The notes beneath the pieces are model-generated. The model was not told where the DNA came from and did no database searches. It saw only the letters and a list, made by a program, of their open reading frames with translations. A stretch of DNA of 64,000 nucleotides from VRUE01 sp963819755 (lineage in GTDB: Bacteria; Actinomycetota; Thermoleophilia; Solirubrobacterales; 70-9). The stretch is from assembly GCA_963819755.1 (NCBI GenBank), contig CAWFXB010000002.1:496001-560000 (forward strand), in the 5' to 3' direction. The stretch's first letter is position 1. Every line of letters starts with the position of its first letter. Position numbers and translations under genes: made by a program. Shown in pieces: positions 15,846 to 24,800 of this stretch.

Positions 15846-16751
15846 GTGTCGATAGAGTTTCGCCTCGTGCCGCAGGAGGCGATATGCCCACACTGCGGAG
15901 GCAGGCAGATCCGCCAGATCACGCCGAGTCAGTTCGAATGCGTGACGCCGCTCCCAACCGGCCTCGCTCCCCCTGAAGCGAGCCCCACCCCGCCGATGCG
16001 TCCGTGCGGCCACCTCTTTCATATCCCCACGGCCGCCAAGACCGCGCCCTGCTCTTGCGGGCGAGAATCGATCGGGAAGTGCATCGGCTGCGAACGCCCG
16101 CTGTGCGGTCTTCACGGGACCGGCGAGGCTGAATTCCTATGCGAGAGCTGCCGGGAAAGCCGGGTGGCGCAGAAACGGATGCGGGCGGAGGAGGCGGCTC
16201 GCGATCACGAGCTGGGCCTGGTCGATGTCGGCGGTTCGCTCGGTCCGCCGGGGCAGGGCGGCCGGCTCCCCTTGCGTGACGTCTGGATCACGGTTTCCGC
16301 CGCGGTTGGGGCGAAGGACCCTCCGGCCGACATCATGGTCCTCGACGACCGCAGGCTCGAGGAGCTGCCGTCGCGATGGCCGCAGCCCCGAGGCTGGAAG
16401 AGGAAACAAGACCGGATCCTGGCCGAGTGGAACGCCGTCGTCGACCGGCTGGCCGTCCCCGCCTGGGACACCGGGGCGACCCTGCGGACCGGCAGCGGCG
16501 TAGCCGACACCTTCTCAGTCGACGAGCATCCGCTGTACCTCGGCAACAACGACGTTCTCTATTGCAATCCGGCCAGGCCCACGCCGAACGGTACGTATGC
16601 CGAATGGAAAGCGAGCTACCAATCGGCTGACGACGTTCCCGGCGTGTGGTCGTCGAAGTGGGCGTACAGCACTCCCTTCTACCCGCGCCAGGAAGTTGCA
16701 GAGGCCCTTGCGAATCTGGTCGCGGTTCACAGTCTGCACCCAGACATCTGA
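15846..16751 (+). CDS. Hypothetical protein with N-terminal zinc-ribbon and Cys-rich domains
   Basis: The frame can start at GTG 15846 or GTG 15810. The product of about 300 residues has a zinc ribbon at the N-terminus (CPHCGG ... F-x-C), then CGHLFHIP, CSCGRESIGKCIGCERPLCGLHG and FLCESCRES, giving about four CxxC-type knuckles in the first 115 residues, like B-box or double zinc-ribbon modules. The C-terminal half is soluble, rich in Trp, with no known motif. It lies divergently from the toxin-antitoxin pair and just before two membrane proteins on the same strand. Function unknown. Confidence 0.65.
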   Translation: MSIEFRLVPQEAICPHCGGRQIRQITPSQFECVTPLPTGLAPPEASPTPPMRPCGHLFHIPTAAKTAPCSCGRESIGKCIGCERPLCGLHGTGEAEFLCESCRESRVAQKRMRAEEAARDHELGLVDVGGSLGPPGQGGRLPLRDVWITVSAAVGAKDPPADIMVLDDRRLEELPSRWPQPRGWKRKQDRILAEWNAVVDRLAVPAWDTGATLRTGSGVADTFSVDEHPLYLGNNDVLYCNPARPTPNGTYAEWKASYQSADDVPGVWSSKWAYSTPFYPRQEVAEALANLVAVHSLHPDI

Positions 16752-16858
16752 ATCCTCATTGCGGATTCCAGAACCGCGACTCCGAAAAATCGGAGGTAGA
16801 TCAAGACCCCAAAAGTGGTCCACTCGGTAGCACCTGGCTCGACAACCCGGACTCGGAG

Positions 16859-17938
16859 GTGCGACAGTTTCGGCTAGTGAGTCGGCTCGCAAGCGGATGG
16901 AAACGATGTCTAAGGTGCTGGATCGCTAGGCACTTTCCCAAGCTCAGCAAACGCGAGCGCGCGGCGCTCATTGTCCTGCTAGTGCCAGTCTTAGCGGGAG
17001 GAGTTTTAGCGCTGGTCGACTCGTCGTCCGGTGTGGTCTTGGCGATTGATAAGTCAACGCCCACCAAGGCAATGACCCTCACAGCAGATGCCGGCAATGG
17101 ATCGGGCCTCATACAGGCCAGGACCCGAGTGCTGGCGTTCCACGGAGTCGTCCCGAGCGTCCCAAGATCCAGCGATGTCAACCGCCCTGACGTAGTCAAG
17201 TTGGCCTTGCCGATCTCAAAGGCCGCATGTGCTCAGTTGATCGCCAACATTGGCGGTAGCTGCGACACCGCCGATAAGGCCGTCCCCCAGGCTGCGGCTC
17301 CCCTGACGCTCGAATGGCCGAGCGGTGGAAAGGTCAATATTCGGGCCCCTTCCGCTTCGCTCGTTTCGGCGGCACCAACCCCTGTGTCAGGAGCGGCACG
17401 CGACAACGCTTGGAACTTCCAGTTTGATGCCCCCGTGACGACGGTCGAATTCGAATGCCCACAGGAAGCTTTGTTCACGCTGGTATTCAAGGGACATCCC
17501 TTGCCACAGCGGTGCGAACCTGGCAGGGCGACACATCACCTCACGCTCACGCTCGACAGCCGCTTGATTCCGGAACTCTTCCTTACTGGATTAGGGCCAT
17601 CCCATTTTGAAGCCGCTGGCAGGAAGGCGACACTTTCAGTAGACCGGGGCCTCCTGCTTGTAGGAGATAGCGAACACATGCTCCGAGGTGGCCAGATTCC
17701 AGTCAAGATCGGCTCGGAGCAACCCCACGAGGTGCGGGCTGACATCGACAATCGAGAAACCGGAAACCGCTTCGAAGTTACTTTTTCAACGCCCTCGGCA
17801 GATGAAATTGAGGTATCTGGAGATTCCATGCTCCATAGCGCCCTTTCGAGCTACATGGATTACTGGCTTCTAATTCTTGGCATGGTCGGAGGAGTTCTGC
17901 TGTCTGTCTTCCTCGAGCGTGTTCCCGCACGCGACTAA
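16859..17938 (+). CDS. Hypothetical two-span membrane protein with extracytoplasmic domain
   Basis: The start is uncertain: GTG 16859 lies within a GGAGG-like context and GTG 16877 is the alternative. The product (about 359 residues) has a first span at RAALIVLLVPVLAGGVLALV and a last span at YWLLILGMVGGVLLSVFLERV, with about 270 residues outside rich in beta-prone segments and four scattered cysteines. No catalytic motif is visible. Codon choice is distinctly less GC-rich than in core genes. It is followed 10 bp later by another exported protein gene, suggesting a two-gene unit of unknown surface function. Confidence 0.6.
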   Translation: MRQFRLVSRLASGWKRCLRCWIARHFPKLSKRERAALIVLLVPVLAGGVLALVDSSSGVVLAIDKSTPTKAMTLTADAGNGSGLIQARTRVLAFHGVVPSVPRSSDVNRPDVVKLALPISKAACAQLIANIGGSCDTADKAVPQAAAPLTLEWPSGGKVNIRAPSASLVSAAPTPVSGAARDNAWNFQFDAPVTTVEFECPQEALFTLVFKGHPLPQRCEPGRATHHLTLTLDSRLIPELFLTGLGPSHFEAAGRKATLSVDRGLLLVGDSEHMLRGGQIPVKIGSEQPHEVRADIDNRETGNRFEVTFSTPSADEIEVSGDSMLHSALSSYMDYWLLILGMVGGVLLSVFLERVPARD

Positions 17939-17948
17939 CATTCCCGTC

Positions 17949-18695
17949 ATGGCGACGGCAAGATGGGGGATGGCAGCGGCACTTTTGCTCTCGGTCCTAG
18001 TGTCGGTGGGTTTTTTTGCAACTGATAACGGCGATGCGACAGCTCAAAAGCTGGTGGCGCGAGCGGAATGCGGCACGCCGTATAATGACTGGGTCTGCCT
18101 CAAGCGCGGGCCAATTATCCTCTGGGAGGGGGGTAGCCCTGATTCCTTCGCCGGAGCTGCTTTGCGCCGAAAACAAAAAGCGATATCTCCGTTCACCAAA
18201 GTCCGAGCTGAGGCCGGTGCCGAAGCGAGCGTCAGATTCAGGAGCAAGGCGTCTTGTGAACTCGGTCCAACTGACGGTCCCACTGAGATCGTCACTAGAG
18301 TGGATCGCGAAAGCCTCTTTCAGCAGAGCTTGGGATATACCTCGTGCAGATCGCTCGATGGGTCTTTCACCCCCGTGGGGTTCTTCTGTAGAGCAACCGG
18401 GCCGTGCCCGGTGGTTTTCCTCAGCAAGGGCCGCTTCGAATCCGTTGGCCCACAATTCGGTGGCGCTCGGACTTCGTCCGTTTCTCACCTGAGAGTCGTA
18501 ATCGAGGCCTGCACCCGTGCCTTCGAACTGAGGATCTACGATGTCGAACCCAGGACGATTCAGCGAGAAACCCCTGAACCAACGCAATACCGCATCGCGA
18601 TCATGCAAGAATCGGAAGTGACCGAATCTGGGTCGGGAGCGAGTTGGTCCATGCATGAAGAAAGCATCTCCGCACCGGGGATCTGTGGTCAGTAG
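17949..18695 (+). CDS. Exported hypothetical protein
   Basis: ATG at 17949 gives 248 residues starting MATARWGMAAALLLSVLVSVGFFATDNGDATA, a signal peptide or membrane anchor. The mature part has six or more cysteines and a segment SPFTKVRAEAGAEASVRFRS that recalls the FecR-like beta domain, though the match is weak. It follows the two-span protein by 10 bp on the same strand. Base composition is lower in GC than the core. No function can be assigned. Confidence 0.55.
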   Translation: MATARWGMAAALLLSVLVSVGFFATDNGDATAQKLVARAECGTPYNDWVCLKRGPIILWEGGSPDSFAGAALRRKQKAISPFTKVRAEAGAEASVRFRSKASCELGPTDGPTEIVTRVDRESLFQQSLGYTSCRSLDGSFTPVGFFCRATGPCPVVFLSKGRFESVGPQFGGARTSSVSHLRVVIEACTRAFELRIYDVEPRTIQRETPEPTQYRIAIMQESEVTESGSGASWSMHEESISAPGICGQ

Positions 18696-18910
18696 AAGCC
18701 AAGACCACTCTGCCCGACTGCGGCCCGCTTAGCGCAGTCTCAACTCGTTCCAACAAGGCGCAGGTTCCGGTTGCCTGTTTTTTAGCGCGTTGCCAGCGCC
18801 TCTTCTTGACGATCACCCGGAGATTGAGATCTCGCTCAAGAAGCTGCTCACGATAGTCTAGTCGTGGTTGAGTCCCAGACGTTCTTCCAAGCCAGCGAGC
18901 TTGGGCGAAG
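18696..18910. other. Intergenic region before repeat copy C
   Basis: No supported coding frame is seen between the exported protein and repeat copy C. Together with copy C this makes about 370 bp without a gene up to the insertion sequence. Confidence 0.4.
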
Positions 18911-19027
18911 AGTTGACCTTCGGGTTCCCACAAGGACGGTCCGATTATGAGCCCGGCCCTAGAGTCCCGCCGGACTCCGTGGGGCACGGTTTCAAGCGGT
19001 TTTTGCGAGATCGAGATCGGTGGGGAT
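18911..19027 (+). repeat. Hairpin-forming dispersed repeat, copy C
   Basis: This is the third copy of the repeat, in the same orientation as A and B. Arms CCCACAAGGACGGTCCG and CGGACTCCGTGGGG pair; the sequence of the stem differs from B but pairing is kept. It contains the shared TTATGAGCCCG block and the tail CAAGCGGTTTTTGCGAGATC. It ends about 40 bp before the left end of the IS3-family element. Confidence 0.75.
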
Positions 19028-19116
19028 ACTCCACCGTCCCTCGCCGGCGATGGTTGTCGTGGCCCGACCCCCTGAAATCGGTCCGCCCTGTTTGAGGGTC
19101 CTTCCCGCCCGCGACA

Positions 19117-19419
19117 ATGGGCAAAGGAGGACTGAAGCAGGTGAAGAGGCAAAGGCACACCCCCGAGCAGATCATCCGCAAGCTGCGCACCGCAGAGCAG
19201 ATGCTCTCGGAGGGCAAGACGGCAGGAGAAGCGGCAAAGGCCCTAGGGGTCTCCGAGCAGACCCTGCACCGCTGGCGCAACCAGTACGGCGGGATGAAGG
19301 CCGACGACGTCAAGCGGCTGAAGGAGCTGGAGAAGGAGAATCGCGAGCTCAAGCAGATCGTGGCCGACCAGACCCTCGACATCCGCGCCTACAAGGAGAT
19401 CGCGAAGGGAAACTTCTGA
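19117..19419 (+). CDS. IS3-family transposase OrfA
   Basis: The 100-residue protein has the OrfA helix-turn-helix (QIIRKLRTAEQMLSEGKTAGEAAKALGVSEQTLHRWRNQYGG) followed by a leucine-zipper segment (VKRLKELEKENRELKQIVADQTLDI). It binds the element's ends. Near its stop, the heptamer GGGAAAC at 19407-19413 sits in the X-XXY-YYZ phase just before the TGA, a standard site for programmed -1 frameshifting to make the OrfAB transposase. Confidence 0.92.
   Translation: MGKGGLKQVKRQRHTPEQIIRKLRTAEQMLSEGKTAGEAAKALGVSEQTLHRWRNQYGGMKADDVKRLKELEKENRELKQIVADQTLDIRAYKEIAKGNF
19407..19413 (+). promoter_or_regulatory. Programmed -1 ribosomal frameshift heptamer GGGAAAC
   Basis: In the OrfA frame the bases read AAG GGA AAC TTC TGA. 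The slippery heptamer G-GGA-AAC lies two codons before the stop and shifts the ribosome into the OrfB frame exactly where OrfB similarity begins. Confidence 0.75.
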
Positions 19420-20288
19420 GCCCGTCCCGGAGGCGCCGGGCGGTCTGCATGCTGCAGGACCGCCTCGGCCTCTCCGAGCGTCGGGCGTGCCGGGTTGCCG
19501 GCCAGAACCGCTCCACACAGCGCCACTGTCCCCAGGTCACCCCAGAGGACCAAGCCCTGCGGGCTCGGCTGCGAAAGCTCTCCACCGACTACCCCCGCTG
19601 GGGCTACCGCCGCGCCCACAGCCACCTGCTCACCGAGGGCTGGGCGTTAAATCGCAAGCGGGTGCAGCGGATCTGGCGCGAGGAGGGCCTGCGCGTGCCT
19701 GCCAAGGCCAAGAAGCGCCGACGCCTCGGCAAGTCCACCACGCCGGCAGACAGGCTGAAGGCCGAGCGCCCCAACCACGTCTGGGCGCTCGACTTCCAAC
19801 ACGACGCCACCGACGACGGTCGCGAGCTGAAGTTCTTGAACGTCGTCGACGAGTTCACCCGCGAGGCCCTGGCGATCGAGGTCGACCGCACGATCAACGC
19901 CGAGGAGACGGTCAAGGTGCTCGAGCGCGGCGCCCCGGCCAACCTTCGTGCCGACAACGGCCCGGAGCTGACCGCCGCCGTCCTACGCGAATGGTGCCGA
20001 CGCGGCTCCACCGACACCGCCTACATCGAGCCTGGCTCGCCCTGGCAGAACGCCTACGTGGAGTCCTTCAACGCCCGTCTGCGCGACGAGCTGCTGAACG
20101 TCGAGGTGTTCACCTCCCTGGATGAGGCCCAGGTCCTTGCAGCCGACTGGCGAGCCGACTACAACGCCAACCACCCACACTCGGCGCTTGGCATGATGTC
20201 TCCCGCCCGATTCGCTGCCAGCTGGCAGCGAATCGGCAACACGAACGTCCCAATCAACCCCGGACTCTTACGCGGGGGGGACCGATGA
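19408..20288 (+). CDS. IS3-family transposase OrfB (DDE integrase domain), expressed by -1 frameshift
   Basis: The frame opens well before 19408 but is meaningful from the frameshift site on: KLLSPSRRRRAVCMLQDRLGLSERRACR, then RWGYRRAHSHLLTEG and the catalytic core with ALDFQHD (first Asp), RADNGPEL (second Asp) and SPWQNAYVESFNARLRDELLN (Glu). Between the first and second Asp the segment VKVLERGAPANLRADNG is several residues shorter than in relatives, which usually have a longer linker before RGAP; this may weaken activity. It has no need of its own start codon. Confidence 0.9.
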
Positions 20289-20297
20289 ACGGGGTCC

Positions 20298-20499
20298 GGT
20301 CACGCGGGACTGCGCGCTCGACGGCGTCGCCTGGATAGCGCTGGCGTCCCGCGTTCAGCGCCCGGTCGACTTCGGCGACCGTCAGATGGGTCGGGTGCTC
20401 GCCGAGCAGGAACGCCAAAACGCCGTGCTCGACCTTCCTGTCTTCCTCTGCCGAGGAGGGGCTGTCCTGGGGACAATCCGTAGGGTTGGCATCAGCCAT
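20298..20499 (-). pseudogene. Winged-helix-like regulator truncated by the IS3-family element
   Basis: From ATG 20499 the frame reads MADANPTDCPQDSPSSAEEDRKVEHGVLAFLLGEHPTHLTVAEVDRAL, then GDAVERAVPRD before running into the IS right end. The EHPTHLTVAEVDRAL helix pair resembles the start of a short winged-helix protein whose second half (after DAVERAV) is missing. The bases where the insertion sequence begins replace the C-terminal half, so the product would end in about 12 IS-derived residues. It is 120 bp downstream of another small HTH gene on the same strand. Confidence 0.6.
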
Positions 20500-20620
20500 G
20501 AGGAGCTCAGCCTCCTTGTGGTCAGGCGGCCCGTTGCGTCTCTAGCGCGGCGGGTCGCCGCTTGTCTTTCGATGGACGATAGCAGGTTTGGAGGGGTTGC
20601 CCCTCCGGCTGCCGGAATCG

Positions 20621-20830
20621 CTACTCGCGGCGCAGGATTTCGCCGACCCGCGTGTGGTGCAGGCCGACGACCTCGCCGATCTCGCGCAGCGTCAGACCGG
20701 CGTTCTGCGCGCGTTCAAAGCTCGCGCGTCGCGCGGCGCTGATCTTCTCGCGCTGGACCTCCGCTTGCTCGAAGGCGGCCTGGGCTTTGCGGAGGTCCGC
20801 ACGGGCGTTCCGCTTCACATCCTCGGTCAT
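20621..20830 (-). CDS. Small helix-turn-helix protein
   Basis: The 69-residue protein has an N-terminal basic helix (TEDVKRNARADLRKAQAAFEQAEVQREKISAARRASFERA) and a C-terminal HTH, NAGLTLREIGEVVGLHHTRVGEILRRE, of the sigma-70 region-4 / Xre type. Such small proteins usually bind DNA as dimers and often accompany mobile or toxin-antitoxin loci. It lies upstream of the truncated winged-helix gene. Confidence 0.7.
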   Translation of the reverse strand: MTEDVKRNARADLRKAQAAFEQAEVQREKISAARRASFERAQNAGLTLREIGEVVGLHHTRVGEILRRE

Positions 20831-20989
20831 TCAACGGAACCCTATTCCGACACGAAGATCGAGACCAGCAAGACCCCACGGCAACGAGAACCGCTGGCCG
20901 ATCAGGCGACCTTCCGTCCTAATTCAAAAACGAACCGAAATCCGATCAACTCGCCTATCCGAAAGTCGCCGCTCGAAGGCATCAGTTTA

Positions 20990-21337
20990 TTACTGAAGCA
21001 GACCTTGAAGCTCAGCAATCTTTTCCTTCAACTTGTTGACGACGAAAGTCTCCGCACCATCCGTAGTCTGAATTCTCAGGCGCTCGCGTATTCCTCCCGC
21101 CAGAACGGTGAGGTCTCGGTCGACTGCCTCGAACCCTGTCACTGAAGCGAGTGGACATTTCCACGGCCTTCTACCGATGACCATATCGAAGCGATTCGGC
21201 TGAAACATAACACGCCTATTCGTCACCACCAACTGGCCCCCTGAGGTTATCCATCTATTCAGCGAACGGCCAGCCGACGATTTCCAGCGAATCTCCTCAG
21301 CCGCTTCAAGTTTCGGCTGTGCAACCCAGAGTCCCAT
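20990..21337 (-). CDS. GRAM/PH-like domain protein
   Basis: The 115-residue protein has the beta-strand pattern of a GRAM (PH-like) domain: SSAGRSLNRWITSGGQLVVTNRRVMFQPNRFD, then CPLASVTGFEAVDRD and LRIQTTDGAETFVVNKLKEKIAELQGLL. Bacterial single-domain GRAM proteins are of unknown role; some are found in accessory loci. It follows the membrane protein and the large RHS gene on the same strand, so it could belong to an immunity group for the RHS protein. Confidence 0.65.
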   Translation of the reverse strand: MGLWVAQPKLEAAEEIRWKSSAGRSLNRWITSGGQLVVTNRRVMFQPNRFDMVIGRRPWKCPLASVTGFEAVDRDLTVLAGGIRERLRIQTTDGAETFVVNKLKEKIAELQGLLQ

Positions 21338-21408
21338 TGGCCAGCTCGATCAAGGTTGGTTAACGCTCGGCACTTCGGCTTGCACGCCGACAGCCGAAGA
21401 AAGAGCTC

Positions 21409-21852
21409 CTACAGAATGGCAATGACTACCTCCGACGCAAAATAAAGCACACCGAGATATCCCATCCACTCGCCGACTGCGAGAAGCCAGTACCAGACAT
21501 CACTTCCGCTTCGTTGTAGAAAAGGTGCGGCCTCGGCCGCACCCCCCCGGTCGCTCTGAGAAAGCCAAATCGAGCCATAAACGATCGCCAGCGTCCCAGC
21601 GATGCCCAATCGCTGCCAGGAAGGAAAATCGGTCACCGTCAAGAGAACGAACAGGAACATGAACCCGACGGTCCATCCGATGCTGCGTCGGAACATGACC
21701 TCAGCAACAGTCGGCGTAGCCAAGCGCTTATCCGTGAGGACGCCATTGGCGGCGGCCACGTTAATCCTACGTCCCCAGGACCATACGATCCCCTGAGCCG
21801 TGACCCACCAAATAACTGCCGAGACAAGGAGACCGAGCAGGGTTAGAGTCAT
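21409..21852 (-). CDS. Small multi-span membrane protein behind the RHS gene (candidate immunity protein)
   Basis: ATG at 21852 gives 147 residues with about four membrane spans (TLTLLGLLVSAVIWWVTA; RRSIGWTVGFMFLFVLLTV; RLGIAGTLAIVYGSIWL; YWLLAVGEWMGYLGVLYF). It starts only 20 bp after the stop of the 6.7-kb RHS gene on the same strand. Small genes directly downstream of RHS/polymorphic toxin genes are often immunity genes; a membrane protein would fit a membrane-acting toxin. This is inference from position only. Confidence 0.6.
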   Translation of the reverse strand: MTLTLLGLLVSAVIWWVTAQGIVWSWGRRINVAAANGVLTDKRLATPTVAEVMFRRSIGWTVGFMFLFVLLTVTDFPSWQRLGIAGTLAIVYGSIWLSQSDRGGAAEAAPFLQRSGSDVWYWLLAVGEWMGYLGVLYFASEVVIAIL

Positions 21853-21871
21853 TGTTCTATCCGGCCAGAAG

Positions 21872-24800
21872 CTAGGGCTCGAAACCCGTAACCGGGGCCG
21901 GAGTTGGTGCACGAACGGAGGGGACCGGAACCGTGAAGCCGGGCACGCCACCCGGCGGATCTACCCCTGGGGCAAAGGTCGGGGTCTCAGACCCCTCTTC
22001 GGGTGCGCCACCTTCTTCAAGGCAAGGGAAGAAGTTGTTAGTTGACGCAATGAACTTCTTTTCGCAACCTTTATGTCCAAACGGATCGAGATTAATGTGT
22101 GAAAGCCAACTCTTCGCAGTCTTTACGAAATCTGACGCTCTGTGAGAGATGAATTCTTCGCCGGTCTTTTCAAAGGACGGGTTAGGGATTTGCGAATTGA
22201 TCCAGTGTGCTGGATTTGGAAGTCCTTCGATTGAAACCGGCAATTCCGGGACCGGGTTTCCTGGCGTCGGAATCGGTAGGTGAATTTCTATCGGCGTTCC
22301 GGGTATGTTAAACGACGGGAAGCGGCCAGTGAGATCAAACATGTTGACCGGATCGTCCCACCCGTAGAGATAGCGGTTGAACGAGGTACCAATCCCGAGG
22401 TACCCCAGCACTGGGTCTTCGGAGGCGAAGGTCCCTAGCGAGGCATCGTAGGTCCGGGCGCCCATCTGGATCATCCCAGTCGCCGAGTCGGTCGGCCGCT
22501 CCCAAGCACCGAGATAGCCCATTTCCAGGTTCGGGCCTGAGAGCTGTTCTCCCCAGGGACCGTATTCCTGGCGCGATTCGACGCCGCCGGCCAGGCCGCT
22601 GATCGCGGTGATGTCGCCGTGGCCATCGGCGAGCGGGTAGCTCGTCGTTTCGCCTGAGCGCTGCTCGATCAGCCCGTGTGCGCCCTGGACGTAGCTGGTT
22701 GTCGTTTCCCCTTCACCATTGGCGACGTAGGTAGGCAGGTCGGTGAGGTCGCCGTAGTGGAGCACCTGCGTTCCCGTTTCGCCTTTGCGTTCGCTCAGTC
22801 GTTCCAAACCGTCGTAAGCGTAGCTCGTGGTTTCGCTCGGGCCTTCGACTTTGGCCAGATGGTCTAGAAGGTCCCATTCGTAGGACGTTTCTTCTGCGCC
22901 GTTGATCTTCCCGGTCATCCGGCCGGCGCCGTCGTAGCCATAGGTCGTGCCGTCCGACGATTCGGTCAACTGGTTCAGGGCGTTGTAGTTGTAGGTCGTT
23001 CCGCCGGCTTCGGTGCGATTTCCCGCTTCGTCGTAGCCATAGCTCGTCGCCCCTTCGCCGGGGGGGTTGAATTCGGTTAGCCGGTTGAGCGCGTCGTAGG
23101 CATAGGTGGTTTCTTGTTCGAGACGCTGATCGATCCTGCTGGTCACGTTTCCTGCTGGGTCGTAGCCGTATTTCAGCGCTTCAAGAACGGTACCGCCTTC
23201 TTCTTTGGAGGTCGTTTCGGCGAGCCTCCCGGCGTTGTTGTAGACATTGGTCGTCGCCACACCGCTCGGCCGTTTGACTTCAGTCGGGTCGCCTTCGGGG
23301 TCATAGCCGAAGCCGAGGGATTTGCTCTGCGGATCGGTCAGCGACGTCAGCCGACCGAGTTTGTCGTATCCATATTCGAGCGTACCCCGGCCGTCGACCT
23401 GTTTGGTCAGCTCGCCGCGTGAGTTGTAGGAGCGGGTGAGCGACTGGCCGCGTCCGTCGTTGATCGAGCTGATGAGGCCGTCTTCGTTGTGGCCGATTTC
23501 GATTTTGTGACCTTTGGCATCGGTGGCGCTGGAGAGAAGGTTGTCTGCGTTGTAGCCGAGCGCTCGCAGCGTCGATTCGCCCGCTTTGACTTCGGCTAAG
23601 TGGTTGTCGGCGTCGTAGCCGTATTCGAGCGTGCCGGCTGCGTTGGTCTTTGTCAGGGGATTGCTGGCCGCGTCGTAGCTGTAGGTGGTTGTCTTTTCGA
23701 GCGGCTGGGCGACTTCGGTTAGCCGGCGCAGTTTGTCGTAGCCGTAGCTCGTCGTGTTGCCGCGCGGGTCTTTGACCGAGGTGAGGTCGCCGTCGGCGTC
23801 ATAGCCGTATTCGGTGCTCACTCCCAGTGGCTCGTTGGCATTGGTCATTCGGTTCAGCAGGTCGTATTCGTAGGTCGTTTCGTGTTCGCGCGGGTCGATC
23901 ACGCTTGTGCGGTTGCCCCGACTGTCGTAGCCGAAGTGCCAGTTTTCGCCTTCCGGCCGTTTGACTTCGGTCAGCTCGTTGGCGAGGTCGTAGGCGTAGG
24001 TCGTTTCCTTGCCTCGGCGATTGACGACTTTGGTCGGCTTGAGGTCGCCGTTGTAGGAGACTTTGATCTGCCCTTCGAGCGGGTCCGCGTAGATCGTGGG
24101 CCGCTCCATCGCGTTGCGTTCGATTTTCCAGACGTCTTCGCCAGGATCGGTGATCTGGGTCGGCAGGCCATTGGCGTCGTAGGCGTATTTCGTTTTGTGG
24201 CCTTCGGGCGTCGTGCGGGCGAGGAGATCGCCGAGCGCGTCGCGTTCATAGCTTTCGGCTTTCAGGCCCGGCGCCGTCTTCGACGTCAGGTAGTTGCGGC
24301 TGTTGTATTCAAAGCTCGTTTTGTGGCTGAGCGGGTCGGTTTCACTGAGCATGTTGCCGCGTGAGTCGTAGCTGAATTCGGTTTTGTGTTTGTCGGGGTC
24401 TGTCTTGGTCAGCGGCTGGCCCGATTCGTTGTAGGTGAAGGTCGTTTCGCCTTTTTCGGGATCGGTGATCTTTTCCAGGTCGCCCGCTTTGGACCATTCG
24501 TAGCTCCAGGCATCGCTGCGCGCGTCAGTGAAGGCGGTGGGCCGGTTCTGAGCGTTGTATTCGTATTTGCGTTCCCCGCCTTCGGGATCCTTGACCGAGG
24601 TTAAGTTGCCAGCGCCGTCGTGGCCGTAGATCCATTTGGCTCCGCCTGGTTTCACGACTTCGTGGACGTTGCCGGCTTCGTCGTAGCCAATCGTCGTCGT
24701 GTGGCCGAGCTGATCGGTTTCCGACACGACGCGATCCTGGCCGTCGAAGCCGTATTTGCGTTTGCCGCCTTCGGGTTCGGTGACGATCGCTTCGCTCGGT

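Larger units (their letters stand above)
19065..20297 (+). mobile_element. IS3-family insertion sequence (about 1.23 kb)
   Basis: The element holds the two overlapping transposase frames and is bounded by imperfect inverted ends: left GACCCCCTGAAATCGGTCCG at about 19066 and the reverse complement of the right end GACCCCGTTCATCGGTCC at about 20297. The exact outer bases and the target duplication could not be fixed by eye. On its right side it abuts a truncated winged-helix gene, so it inserted into a regulatory gene of the island. Confidence 0.85.

Noticed and set aside
18911..19027. Repeat copy C as a tRNA gene
   Set aside because: It shares anticodon-arm-like blocks with tRNA-fMet but no acceptor or T-arm can be formed.
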